Assembly (NCBI GenBank): GCA_947498505.1
Contig: CANMKG010000003.1
Coordinates: 496,001 to 560,000 of the forward strand
DNA length: 64,000 nt
Source of the DNA: an uncultured Maribacter sp.
GTDB taxonomy: Bacteria; Bacteroidota; Bacteroidia; Flavobacteriales; Flavobacteriaceae
Direction of reading: 5' to 3'
Part shown: piece after piece, positions 43,863 to 52,957 of the stretch
Numbering within the stretch: position 1 is the stretch's first letter
How the letters are laid out: each line of letters opens with the position of its first letter
The notes under the pieces: generated by a model
Told to the model about the DNA's origin: nothing
The model's database searches: none
Seen by the model: the letters and a program-made list of their open reading frames with translations, nothing else
Translations under genes and position numbers: made by a program

Positions 43863-45131
43863 ATGGGAATGACCATTACTGAAAAAATTATGGCCCGCAA
43901 TAGCGGAAGAGATCATGTAGTACCTGGGCAATTAGTATGGACAGATGTGCATACGGTTATGACAATGGATTACTTAGGCAAAACATGCTTTGATAAATTT
44001 AGGTCTCTTGGTAAAACGGAAGTTTTTGATAAGGATAAAGTGATTTGTGTATCGGATCATCTTGTACCCCCTCCTAATCAAAAATTTGCAACAATGTTAA
44101 ACGAGTGGCGCGAAGTTGTAAAGCAACATGATATTACTAATTTTTACGATTTAGGAAGACAAGGTATAGCGCATCAAATAATGGTAGAGCAAGGTCATGT
44201 ACTTCCTGGAACAATCAGTATAGGAACAGATTCTCATGCAAATACATATGGGGCTGCAGGTGCCGTAGGTAATGCTATTGGTGTTACAGATGCAGCTGTT
44301 GCAATGGCAACAGGAAAAGCATGGTTTAGAGTTCCAAAATCAGTAAAGTTTAATATTACTGGTAAGTGGCAACCATGGGTAATGGCAAAAGATTTAAGTC
44401 TTCATATTATGGGAATGATGCACTGGAATGGGCATCTCTTATATAAAGCGTTAGAATTTACAGGGCCAGCTATTGAAAGTTTAAGTATGGCTGGTAGAAT
44501 GACGCTTTGTAATATGACAGTAGATTTAGGTGCAAAAAATGGTATAGTTGCGCCAGACAAAATTACAGAACGTTATCTAAAAGGGAGGACTTCAGATGCT
44601 TGGGATATGATTTCTAGCGATGATGATGCAGAATACGATCAAGTGTATAATATTGATATTTCTGACTTAGGACCTACAATTGCACTTCCTGGAAAATTAG
44701 ACGATACCGTTCCAGTTGAAAAGTTAATTGGAACCAAATTTAATAAAGCATTTGTAGGTACATGTACAAATGGCCGATTAGAAGATTTTGCTGCAATGGC
44801 AAAAATCATGAAAGGTAAGCAAGTGCACCGCGATGTTAATATGATATTAGTACCAGCAAGTCAAACCGTTTATTTAGAAGCGCTACGAGCTGGTCACATA
44901 GAAACTTTAATAGAAGCTGGAGCTGCAGTTGATACTCCTAGTTGTGCTGCGTGCGCTGGTATACATACTGGCGTGGCAGGTGATGGAGATGTTGTGTTGA
45001 GTGCGGGTAACCGTAACATGACTGGGAGAATGGGTAGTAAAAATGCAGAGATTTATTTAACATCACCTTCTGTAGTTGCGGCTTCTTCTATTAAAGGGGA
45101 AATTACTGATCCTCGAACATTTGATGTGTAA
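43863..45131 (+). CDS. LeuC-type large subunit of an aconitase-family hydratase (set 2)
   Basis: 422 residues. Markers: ISVSDHLVPPPN-like VSDHLVPPPNQ, GTDSHANTYGAAGAVGNAIG, and the 4Fe-4S cysteines in GTCTNGRLED and SCAACAGIHTG. It differs clearly from set 1 (for example VSDHLVPPP versus IDHAAPSP, SCAAC versus SGCGPC), so the two sets likely act on different substrates. It is paired with the unusual small subunit 25 bp downstream and with an HpcH aldolase, implying hydration then cleavage. Confidence 0.87.
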   Translation: MGMTITEKIMARNSGRDHVVPGQLVWTDVHTVMTMDYLGKTCFDKFRSLGKTEVFDKDKVICVSDHLVPPPNQKFATMLNEWREVVKQHDITNFYDLGRQGIAHQIMVEQGHVLPGTISIGTDSHANTYGAAGAVGNAIGVTDAAVAMATGKAWFRVPKSVKFNITGKWQPWVMAKDLSLHIMGMMHWNGHLLYKALEFTGPAIESLSMAGRMTLCNMTVDLGAKNGIVAPDKITERYLKGRTSDAWDMISSDDDAEYDQVYNIDISDLGPTIALPGKLDDTVPVEKLIGTKFNKAFVGTCTNGRLEDFAAMAKIMKGKQVHRDVNMILVPASQTVYLEALRAGHIETLIEAGAAVDTPSCAACAGIHTGVAGDGDVVLSAGNRNMTGRMGSKNAEIYLTSPSVVAASSIKGEITDPRTFDV

Positions 45132-45156
45132 TAATTAACCAATAAAAATATATATA

Positions 45157-45681
45157 ATGATAAAAGGAAAATGTTGGGTCGCAGATGATTACGTAATGGC
45201 CTACGATATTATCATTCAAGAATATTGGACATCAGCAATAGACCCTGAAGAAAATAGCAAATGGGTAATGGCAGGTGTTAAAGAAGAGTTCAATAAAGAA
45301 AATGCTTTTAAAGATAAAGGGTATACATTTATTGTTGCTGCTCACAATTTTGCTGGAGGAGGTAAATCTATAGAACACGTAATTACAGGATTAAGGGGCG
45401 CTGGAATTGAGGCGGTTTTTGCAACAAGCTTTGCAAGATTACAGTTTAGAAATGCTACAAACTATGGTCTTCCATTTGTTACCTGTGATGATATTGATAA
45501 AGGTTGTGAAACTGGTGATGAACTCGAATACAATCCAGAGAGTGGTATTATCAAAAATATTACTAAAGGAACTTCATTTCAATCTGTACCCGCAGCACCT
45601 TTTGTAGCTGAAATTTCGGAAGCTGGAGGATTAATGAATTATGTGCGCGAAAAAATAGCCAAAGGAGAACCTATAGAATAA
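45157..45681 (+). CDS. LeuD-type small subunit with altered active-site loop (set 2)
   Basis: 174 residues, swivelling-domain fold (YVMAYDIIIQEYW; FARLQFRNATNYGLPF). Where LeuD and aconitase have GCGSSREH, this protein reads FAGGGKSIEHVI: the Ser is kept, but the Arg that grips a substrate carboxylate is Ile and the neighbouring Cys and Ser are Gly and Lys. This predicts a different substrate from isopropylmalate. It lies between leuC2 and the aldolase. Confidence 0.82.
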   Translation: MIKGKCWVADDYVMAYDIIIQEYWTSAIDPEENSKWVMAGVKEEFNKENAFKDKGYTFIVAAHNFAGGGKSIEHVITGLRGAGIEAVFATSFARLQFRNATNYGLPFVTCDDIDKGCETGDELEYNPESGIIKNITKGTSFQSVPAAPFVAEISEAGGLMNYVREKIAKGEPIE

Positions 45682-45684
45682 GTT

Positions 45685-46446
45685 ATGAAAGAAAATTTGC
45701 TTAAAAAAAGAATAGAACAAGGTAACGCTGGTTTAGGTGTTATATCTCCTACTATAGATCCAACTATATGTGAATATATTGGTTTGTTAGGAATGGATTT
45801 TTACATGATTGATGGGGAACATGGGGCTATTACCGCTTCTGACGTTACCAATATGGTTAGAGCATGTGAGTTGCGAAATACTACCCCTTTAGCAAGAATA
45901 AGAAGTGTTGATACCAAACTTATTCTTCAATATATGGATGCAGGTATTATGGGTGTTATGATGCCCACAATTGACAATGTAGATGATGTAAAGCAGTTGG
46001 TCGAGGCTATAAAGTATCCGCCATTAGGAAAAAGAGGCTTAGGGCCAGTAAGAGCGTCAGATTACATGCAAGGACCTATGAGTCAATCAGATTATGTAAC
46101 TTTTGCAAATCAGCAAACATTAGTAATGCCTCAAATAGAAACCATGGAGTGTGTTAAAAACCTTCCAGAGCTATGTAAAATTGAAGGTGTTGATGGGTTC
46201 ATAATTGGACCAAGAGATTTGGCAATGTCAATGGGATATTATGATGGCCCTGCCCATGATGAAGTAAAAAAGGTTTTAGACGAAATATTTGCTACAATTC
46301 TAGATTCTGGAAAATGGTTTGGTACAGTAGCAGGAAATGCGGAACAGGCTCAAAACCTAATAGAAAAAGGAGCTTCATTTGTAATGAACTCCGTTCAAGG
46401 TTTAATAAAAGCATCTGGTACAGCTTTTTTAAAAGCAAGACAATAA
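45685..46446 (+). CDS. HpcH/HpaI-family aldolase
   Basis: 253 residues, class II TIM-barrel aldolase. Visible: MIDGEHGAITASD, MPTIDNVDDVKQLVEAI, KRGLGPVRASDY, metal-site Glu in PQIETMECV and Asp in IIGPRDLAMSMGY. The family cleaves 4-hydroxy-2-oxoacids or beta-hydroxy acids (acyl-CoA forms in the related CitE group), often releasing pyruvate. It follows LeuD2 by 3 bp, so the hydrated product of LeuCD2 is a likely precursor of its substrate (inference). Confidence 0.88.
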   Translation: MKENLLKKRIEQGNAGLGVISPTIDPTICEYIGLLGMDFYMIDGEHGAITASDVTNMVRACELRNTTPLARIRSVDTKLILQYMDAGIMGVMMPTIDNVDDVKQLVEAIKYPPLGKRGLGPVRASDYMQGPMSQSDYVTFANQQTLVMPQIETMECVKNLPELCKIEGVDGFIIGPRDLAMSMGYYDGPAHDEVKKVLDEIFATILDSGKWFGTVAGNAEQAQNLIEKGASFVMNSVQGLIKASGTAFLKARQ

Positions 46447-46461
46447 CAAAAACAAAATAGT

Positions 46462-46773
46462 ATGTCAGCATTGGTAGTATTATTTAATCTTAAAAAGGAG
46501 ACCTCTAAAGAAGCTTATGAAAAGTGGGCTCAAACCACAGATGTTCCTACTGTAAAGGGGTTGTCATCTGTTGATGATTTTAAAGTATATCAATTGCAAA
46601 GTCTTATGGGAGGGCAAGATTCACCTCCTTACGCATATTGTGAAGTAATTGATATTAACAATATGGAAAAACTTGGAGAACAAATTGCAAATGAAACAAT
46701 GCAACGCATTGCAGCGGAGTTTCAAGAGTTTGCAGACAATCCAATTTTTATTATATCTGAACAAATAGCATAA
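46462..46773 (+). CDS. Small REDY/HapK-like (EthD-related) protein
   Basis: 103 residues in a dimeric ferredoxin-like alpha/beta-barrel pattern: ALVVLFNLKKETSKEAYEKW, then TVKGLSSVDDFKVYQ and a C-terminal FADNPIFIISEQIA. It resembles REDY-like protein HapK, named from a prodigiosin gene cluster, and EthD-type small proteins. Function is unknown; members may bind or isomerise aromatic or pyrrolic compounds. It sits 5 bp before an SDR gene inside the LeuCD2/Hyu operon. Confidence 0.6.
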   Translation: MSALVVLFNLKKETSKEAYEKWAQTTDVPTVKGLSSVDDFKVYQLQSLMGGQDSPPYAYCEVIDINNMEKLGEQIANETMQRIAAEFQEFADNPIFIISEQIA

Positions 46774-46777
46774 AAGC

Positions 46778-47611
46778 ATGTATAATCTAACAGGAAAAAC
46801 CGCCATAATAACCGGTTCAGGAAAACGAAACGCTATAGGAGAGGCTATAGCTATAAAACTTGCTTCTGAAGGCTGCAATATTGTTATTTCCGATATCGGA
46901 ATTACTAAAGGAGAGCAGTTTAGTGAGGAACATGTTGGAACCACTGAAGAAATGGACGCTATTGTGACTGACATAGAAAAAATGGGAGTCAAAGTTATTG
47001 CTGTAGCATGTGATGTTAGATTGGAAGATCAAGTACAAAATTTGATTGCTAAAGCAAAAGAGACTTTTGGTAATGTAGATATTCTGGTGAATAATGCTGG
47101 AATAGGATATATAATGGAACCATTTGAGTCCTTTAAGGAAGAAAGTTGGGATGCAGTTCTGGATGTTAATTTAAAAGGAGCATTTTTATGTTCAAAGCAT
47201 GCAGCGCAGCAAATGATACATCAAGGGAATGGAGGTTGCATTATTAATATAGCTAGCCAGGCAGCTAAATCTGGTTTTCCTTTTGCAGCGGCATATACGG
47301 CTTCTAAACACGGAATGATTGGTTTAACACGGTCAAATGCTGTAGAATTAGGAGCACATAAAATAAGAGTAAATGCTGTATGTCCCAATCACATAACAAC
47401 AGGGTTAGGACATTGGCAAAATAAGTTTTTTAGTGACAAAATGGGATTAGACTATGATAAATATTTACAATCTATTGTAGATAAAAACCCATTAAAACGA
47501 ACCGGATTGGTTGAGGATATAGCCAAAGCTGTAGCTTTTTTAGCTTCAGATCAGGCGGATTATATCACTGGAGAAGCAATGAATGTTACCGGAGGAGAAG
47601 AGTATCATTAA
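46778..47611 (+). CDS. Short-chain dehydrogenase/reductase (SDR)
   Basis: 277 residues, classical SDR. Cofactor motif TGSGKRNAIGEA, NNAGIGYIM, catalytic AYTASKHG (Y-x-x-x-K), and ending TGEAMNVTGGEEYH. It oxidises or reduces a hydroxy/keto group with NAD(P). Placement between the HapK-like gene and HyuA makes it part of the second branch of the pathway; its substrate is unknown. Confidence 0.85.
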   Translation: MYNLTGKTAIITGSGKRNAIGEAIAIKLASEGCNIVISDIGITKGEQFSEEHVGTTEEMDAIVTDIEKMGVKVIAVACDVRLEDQVQNLIAKAKETFGNVDILVNNAGIGYIMEPFESFKEESWDAVLDVNLKGAFLCSKHAAQQMIHQGNGGCIINIASQAAKSGFPFAAAYTASKHGMIGLTRSNAVELGAHKIRVNAVCPNHITTGLGHWQNKFFSDKMGLDYDKYLQSIVDKNPLKRTGLVEDIAKAVAFLASDQADYITGEAMNVTGGEEYH

Positions 47612-47680
47612 AATAAACAAAATAGTGTGTTTAGGTGTTTTAGCAAATACATCTAAAGGTTGAAATTCAATTTTAAAAAA

Positions 47681-49753
47681 ATGAAATTAGGAATAGATAT
47701 TGGTGGTACGTTTACAGATTTTGTACTGTTTGAAGACAACAGTAATCAACTGTATTTTGCGAAAACGCTTACAACGTATCCAGATCCAACAGTTGGGATT
47801 TTTAATGGGATTAAAGAACTTGAAGCCAAGTTTGGTTTCCCTGTAAAGGATATTGATGCTATAGTGCATGGAACAACTTTAGTTACTAATGCAGTAATAG
47901 AACGTAAAGGGGCAAAAACAGCTTTTATAACTACAAAAGGTTTCGAGGATGTTTTAGAAATTGGCAGGGAAATGCGCTACGATATCTATGACATTTTTTT
48001 AACAATGCCAAAGCCGTTAATCCCTAGAAATCTTAGAATGGGAGTTTCAGAGCGTGTAGATACGCATGGTAATGTATTAACGCCATTAGATGAAAATGCA
48101 TTAAAAAATCTAGCAGATACTTTAAAAGAAAATAATATTGAAGCTGTAGGTGTTTGTTTATTAAACTCTTTTGCAAATACAGCTCACGAAAAAGCTTTGG
48201 GCGAGTTTTTATCTAAAAACGTTCCCGATATGTATTATAGTTTATCTTCAGAGATAATGCCTGAAATTAGGGAATACGAAAGAAGTTCTGCCACAGCAAT
48301 GAACGCTTACGTACAACCAATAACAGATAAGTATTTAAAAGATTTTGAAACACAACTAAGAACATCTGGTTTTAATGGAAACATTAACATTATGATTTCT
48401 AGTGGAAAACTAACAACAATTGATGGAGCACGTAAATCTCCAATTCATCTGTTAGAATCTGGACCAGCTGGAGGTGCAATGGCAGGTGTGTTTTACGGAA
48501 CGCATTTAAAAGAAGAAAACCTTTTGTGCTTTGATATGGGGGGAACTACAGCAAAGGCTTGTGTTATTTATGAAGGGAAACCCGAAATTACAAATCATTT
48601 TGAAGCTGGCCGTGTAAAACGATTTAAAAAAGGCAGTGGATTACCAGTACGTATTCCAGTAATAGATTTAATAGAAATTGGAGCTGGAGGTGGAAGTATT
48701 GCAAGAGTAAACAATATAGGACTTTTAACTGTTGGTCCAGATAGTGCATCTTCCACACCAGGCCCAGCTTGTTATAATCTTGGAGGAGAAGATCCAACAG
48801 TAACAGATGCAGATTTGGTATTAGGATATTTAAATGCAGATTATTTTTTGGGAGGTAATATGCAATTAAGTGTTGAAGCAGCTCGTAAGGCAATAGAATT
48901 AAAGTTAGCAAAACCTTTAGGAATATCTATTGAAGAAGCGGCTATGGGAATTCACAAAATTGTGAATGAAAATATGGCTAATGCGGCTAGAGTACATGTA
49001 TTGGAAAAAGGAATGGATCCACGCCATTTTAATATGATTGGCTTTGGAGGGGCAGGTCCTGTACATGCTTTTGGAGTAGCAAAATTGTTAAACACGAAAC
49101 GACTTATAATTCCTGTAGGAGCCGGAGTTACTTCAGCATTGGGCTTTTTAGTTTCTCCTGTTGCAAGTGAAAAAATTCACAGTTTTATAGCAGAATTAAA
49201 TGAAATTGATTGGGCTGAGGTCAACACCTTTTTAGCCAGTATGGAGAATGATGGGTATGACTTTTTAGCTCAATCAGGAATAGATAAAAGTGATGCCACC
49301 GTTGAACGTGTTGTAGAAATGCGTTATGCTGGTCAAGGTCATGAGATAACCATTGAATTGCCATCTGGTGAATTGAACGAATCTAGCATTTCTGAAATAG
49401 AAAAACGTTTTGAAAAGGAATATGAGTTTAGATATAATCGTTCTATTGAAGGAATGTCATTAGAAATGGTTACATGGCGTGTAGTTGTACAAGGACCCAT
49501 TCCACAAATGAAAGTAAAACAATTTTCAACTACGGCTTCTGATGCTGATGCTTATAAAGGAGTTAGAAAAGTGTATTTTGAAGAAACAGGATATTTAGAT
49601 TGTCCAGTTTATGATCGTTATGCGCTTAAACCTAATGAAAAATTTGATGGTCCAGCAATCATTGAAGAAACTGAAAGCACTACTGTAATTGGAGTTAATA
49701 GTACTATAATGGTTGATACTGATAAAAATATAATTATTGATTTACACCACTAA
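47681..49753 (+). CDS. hyuA: Hydantoinase/oxoprolinase family protein, subunit A
   Basis: 690 residues from the ATG at 47681 (KLGIDIGGTFTDFVL follows at once); an earlier in-frame TTG at 47660 only adds seven unlikely residues. The ASKHA-type ATP site is seen in GIDIGGTFTDF, VHGTTLVTNAVIER and LCFDMGGTTAKA. HyuA with HyuB performs ATP-dependent opening of five-membered lactams and imides (N-methylhydantoin, 5-oxoproline) or carboxylates small ketones. Here hyuB is a separate gene at 51332, behind its own operator. Proposed role: opening of a pyrrolinone/lactam or imide ring (inference). Confidence 0.88.
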   Translation: MKLGIDIGGTFTDFVLFEDNSNQLYFAKTLTTYPDPTVGIFNGIKELEAKFGFPVKDIDAIVHGTTLVTNAVIERKGAKTAFITTKGFEDVLEIGREMRYDIYDIFLTMPKPLIPRNLRMGVSERVDTHGNVLTPLDENALKNLADTLKENNIEAVGVCLLNSFANTAHEKALGEFLSKNVPDMYYSLSSEIMPEIREYERSSATAMNAYVQPITDKYLKDFETQLRTSGFNGNINIMISSGKLTTIDGARKSPIHLLESGPAGGAMAGVFYGTHLKEENLLCFDMGGTTAKACVIYEGKPEITNHFEAGRVKRFKKGSGLPVRIPVIDLIEIGAGGGSIARVNNIGLLTVGPDSASSTPGPACYNLGGEDPTVTDADLVLGYLNADYFLGGNMQLSVEAARKAIELKLAKPLGISIEEAAMGIHKIVNENMANAARVHVLEKGMDPRHFNMIGFGGAGPVHAFGVAKLLNTKRLIIPVGAGVTSALGFLVSPVASEKIHSFIAELNEIDWAEVNTFLASMENDGYDFLAQSGIDKSDATVERVVEMRYAGQGHEITIELPSGELNESSISEIEKRFEKEYEFRYNRSIEGMSLEMVTWRVVVQGPIPQMKVKQFSTTASDADAYKGVRKVYFEETGYLDCPVYDRYALKPNEKFDGPAIIEETESTTVIGVNSTIMVDTDKNIIIDLHH

Positions 49754-49755
49754 TT

Positions 49756-51183
49756 ATGAGTTATGATATTCTAATAGTTGGAGCAGGAACAGCTGGAATG
49801 AGCTGTGCAATTACAGCTGCGGAACGTGGACTCAAAGTTGGTGTTGTAGAAAAGGTAGATTATGTTGGAGGTGCAATGCATTGGTCTGGCGGTCATATGA
49901 GTGCTGGGGGTACACATCTTCAAAAAGAAAAGGGTATTGAAGACTCCCCTGAAAAGCACTTAGCAGATATTTATAGAATAAACAATAAAACAGGAGATTT
50001 AGATCTTACTGAAAGAGCAGTTTTTGAAGCTCCAAAAACAGTGCAATGGCTTGATGATTTAGGAATGGAGTGGGCAGATGATTGCCCTAGAATAATTTAC
50101 GGTCATGTTGCTTATGAAACCGCTAGAACTATTTACGGACCAGAAAAAGCACTTAGTATTTACAAAGCAATGCTTCCTTCGTGGGAAAAGCATGTATCAA
50201 ATGGGCAAATAAAAATTCATTTTAACAACTCATTTGTTGGTCTTGGAAAAAATGAAGATAGATTTGATACGGTGTTTTGTGAATCTCCGGAAGGAGAAAA
50301 AAAATATACTGGAAAAAACATTGTGATAACTACTGGAGGTTATGGTAGTAATCCCGCTTATTTTCATGAAAAACATGGAGATATTCCTTTAGTAAGTAGT
50401 TGCTATCCAACTGCAACGGCTGATGGACATATGATTACTGAAAAACACGGAGCACAATTTAAGTATGCAGATTTTCATTTACCGAGTTTAGGTGGTATGG
50501 AAGAACAAGCTGGAAGTGGTCGAGTGGACTTTAATAAAGCGTGGGCAATGGTTTTAACTTCGGTTTACCGTCAGCCAAGAGATATCTATGTAAATGCCCT
50601 TGGTAAACGATTTATAAAAGAAGATGAAATAAGTCCGGAAACTAGAGAGCTTACGGTAATGAAGCAACCAGATTGGTGTTTTTGGATAATTTTTGATGAA
50701 CGTGCGTTAAATAGTACGGATGAAAACGGAAATCATAACCCAATTGTAATTGGTTGGACGGTTGAACAAATTAAGGAGGAAGCAAAAAAGAATAGAGCGT
50801 TAACAGTAGCTAATTCTATAGAGGAGTTAGCAACCAAAACAGGATTGCCATCAGATAATTTAAACAGTACCGTGGCAGACTACAATAAGATGGTTCAAAC
50901 TAAAATAGATTCAGAATTTGGAAGAACGTATTTGGAAGATGCCATTTCTGAGGCTCCATTTTATGCATTAAAAGTTCACGCTTCGGTATTGGTAACTTTT
51001 GGAGGAATAAAAGTTAACAAAGAATTACAAATATTAGACACCAAGGGTAATGTAATGAAAGGTTTGTATGCTGCAGGAGAATTTTTAGGTCTTGGTGCAA
51101 CAAGCGGAAGCTCATTTTGTAGTGGTATGGCAATTACACCTGCATTAAGTTTTGGGCGAATTTTAGGAAGTAACCTTGGATGA
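49756..51183 (+). CDS. FAD-dependent oxidoreductase of the fumarate-reductase/ketosteroid-dehydrogenase type
   Basis: 475 residues. The FAD site is ILIVGAGTAGMSCAITAAE at the N terminus, GGAMHWSGGHMSAGG follows, and VTFGGIKVNKELQIL plus LYAAGEFLGLGATSGSS close the flavin domain. Relatives reduce or introduce C=C bonds next to a carbonyl or carboxylate. No signal peptide, so cytoplasmic. It begins 2 bp after HyuA and ends the operon, before the terminator at 51213. It might reduce a ring or exocyclic double bond of the substrate. Confidence 0.85.
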   Translation: MSYDILIVGAGTAGMSCAITAAERGLKVGVVEKVDYVGGAMHWSGGHMSAGGTHLQKEKGIEDSPEKHLADIYRINNKTGDLDLTERAVFEAPKTVQWLDDLGMEWADDCPRIIYGHVAYETARTIYGPEKALSIYKAMLPSWEKHVSNGQIKIHFNNSFVGLGKNEDRFDTVFCESPEGEKKYTGKNIVITTGGYGSNPAYFHEKHGDIPLVSSCYPTATADGHMITEKHGAQFKYADFHLPSLGGMEEQAGSGRVDFNKAWAMVLTSVYRQPRDIYVNALGKRFIKEDEISPETRELTVMKQPDWCFWIIFDERALNSTDENGNHNPIVIGWTVEQIKEEAKKNRALTVANSIEELATKTGLPSDNLNSTVADYNKMVQTKIDSEFGRTYLEDAISEAPFYALKVHASVLVTFGGIKVNKELQILDTKGNVMKGLYAAGEFLGLGATSGSSFCSGMAITPALSFGRILGSNLG

Positions 51184-51212
51184 AAAATAATAAGAATTAA
51201 GTTTTTTTAGGG

Positions 51213-51248
51213 AAAGGGTGTATTGACATTGTGTTAAATACACCCTTT
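51213..51248 (+). terminator. Stem-loop terminator after the LeuCD2/Hyu operon
   Basis: Stem AAAGGGTGTATT and its complement with a 12-base loop. The trailing sequence is TTTAAAAT rather than a long T-run, so it may be leaky. It separates the FAD gene from the operator and hyuB. Confidence 0.65.
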
Positions 51249-51287
51249 AAAATCAAAGTTTTTAGTAAAAAATAGTAGTAATAATCA

Positions 51288-51316
51288 AAAATTAGTTAAC
51301 TTAGTTAACTAATTTT
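51288..51316. promoter_or_regulatory. Operator, single-dyad type, for the hyuB operon
   Basis: Perfect 14-bp arms around base 51302, core TTAACTTAGTTAA. It ends 15 bp before the hyuB ATG and contains a -7-like TAATTTTA at 51310-51317, so it should act directly on the promoter. Confidence 0.82.
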
Positions 51317-51331
51317 AATTCATGTTGATTC

Positions 51332-52951
51332 ATGCAAACAACGGCAACAAAATTTAACCCAATAGCATTAAGTATTTTATGGTCAAGACTCATTAGTATA
51401 GTTGATGAGGCAGGAACCACGCTACAACGAACATCTTTTTCTACAGTGACAAGGGAGTCTAATGACTTTGCTGTAGTTTTAATGGATAGAAAAGGCCGTT
51501 CTATAGCGCAATCCAGTGTATCTGTACCTTCCTTTTTGGGAGTGTTACCCATGTTAACCAAAGCATTGTTAGCGGATTACTTTCCGTTAGATAGTTGGAA
51601 AGAAGGAGATGTGGTAATGACAAACGACCCATGGTTATGCGCTGGTCACAAACCAGATATAGGTATTGTTTCTCCAATTTTTTATGAAGGAAATCTTATT
51701 GGATTTATTGGTACCATTGCGCATTCACCAGATATGGGAGGTGTATTGTGGGGAGCAGGTTCTAGAGATTTATATGAAGAAGGTTTAATGGTACCACCGA
51801 CAAAATTAATTTCAGAAGGAGAACCTAACAAAACGCTTTTTAATATTTTAGAACAAAATGTAAGAGCCGCTGATCAAACCGTGGGTGATATTCGAGCGCA
51901 AATTGCAGCTAATGATCAGGGAATAAAATCTTTAATGAAATTAATGGAGGAAAACAATTTGGGAGACCTTCAAGATTTAGCTGATGCGGTAATTAATGCT
52001 TCTGAAAAAGCCATGCGAGAAGCGTTGTTAGCAGCTCCAGACGGTAGCTACCAGTACCAATATGACACTGATGGTGATGGAAAAGGTAATGGTTGTCATT
52101 TTGAAATAACCGTGACCATAAAAGGAGATGAAATTCATGCGGACTATGAAGGTACTTCTGGAGCACATCCGTTAAGTATAAATGCGGTATTAAATTACAC
52201 CTATGCATATACTGCGTACCCAATTAAATGTACCTTTAGTCCAGATGTTCCTAACAATGATGGTTCTTTTTATCCAATTAAGGTAACTGCCCCTAAAGGA
52301 TGTTTGGTTAATGCACAAAAACCTTCTCCATTAGGAGCAAGAAATATAACTGGTAATATGTTACATTCTGTGGTTTTTGGAGCTTTGGCAAAAGCCGTTC
52401 CCGAGCAGGTTCAGGCGGATTGTGGTAGTGCTTGTTGGTGTATTGTACTAAATGGAGAGCATAAAGGAAAAGAGTTTGTAGAATATTTCTTTTTAAATGG
52501 AGGATATGGTGCAAGACCAAATATGGATGGAGAACATGTGTTAAGTTTTCCAACAAATGTAGCTAATGTACCAATTGAAGTGTTAGAGACAGATATTGCT
52601 GTTTTAGTAACCGAAAAATCATTGGTTCCAAATTCAGGAGGAGAAGGTAAATATAGAGGAGGTTTGGGACAACGATTTAGTTTTAAAAATGTTGGTGAAA
52701 ACCCTTTAAACATATCACTTTTAACAGAGAAAACGCAAACGCCGGCAAAAGGAATTTTACTTGGACAGGACGGACAAATGGGGAGTATGGAAATAATTCC
52801 TCATAGAGATTTTCCTCCTAAAGGACTAGATAAGTTACACCCAGGAGAAGAATTAATACTAACCCTTCCTGGTGGAGGTGGTTATGGAGACCCTGCACAG
52901 CGTGATGCTGTTTTAATAGAAGAAGATAAGGCATTAGGATACATAAATTAA
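51332..52951 (+). CDS. hyuB: Hydantoinase/oxoprolinase family protein, subunit B
   Basis: 539 residues, HyuB length. Markers: RLISIVDEAGTTLQRTSFS, DFAVVLMDRKGRSIAQS, TNDPWLCAGHKPDIG and the C-terminal LPGGGGYGDP. It acts with HyuA (47681-49753) in ATP-dependent hydrolysis of cyclic amides, or alternatively in ketone carboxylation. An operator of its own suggests that the A and B subunits are balanced by the same regulator. It is first in the unit hyuB, methyltransferase, orphan, NTF2-like, CpcT-like. Confidence 0.88.
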   Translation: MQTTATKFNPIALSILWSRLISIVDEAGTTLQRTSFSTVTRESNDFAVVLMDRKGRSIAQSSVSVPSFLGVLPMLTKALLADYFPLDSWKEGDVVMTNDPWLCAGHKPDIGIVSPIFYEGNLIGFIGTIAHSPDMGGVLWGAGSRDLYEEGLMVPPTKLISEGEPNKTLFNILEQNVRAADQTVGDIRAQIAANDQGIKSLMKLMEENNLGDLQDLADAVINASEKAMREALLAAPDGSYQYQYDTDGDGKGNGCHFEITVTIKGDEIHADYEGTSGAHPLSINAVLNYTYAYTAYPIKCTFSPDVPNNDGSFYPIKVTAPKGCLVNAQKPSPLGARNITGNMLHSVVFGALAKAVPEQVQADCGSACWCIVLNGEHKGKEFVEYFFLNGGYGARPNMDGEHVLSFPTNVANVPIEVLETDIAVLVTEKSLVPNSGGEGKYRGGLGQRFSFKNVGENPLNISLLTEKTQTPAKGILLGQDGQMGSMEIIPHRDFPPKGLDKLHPGEELILTLPGGGGYGDPAQRDAVLIEEDKALGYIN

Positions 52952-52957
52952 AATAAA

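Noticed and set aside
47660-47681. TTG at 47660 as start of hyuA
   Set aside because: The ATG at 47681 starts directly at the conserved GIDIGGTFTDF region; the extra residues have no family support.
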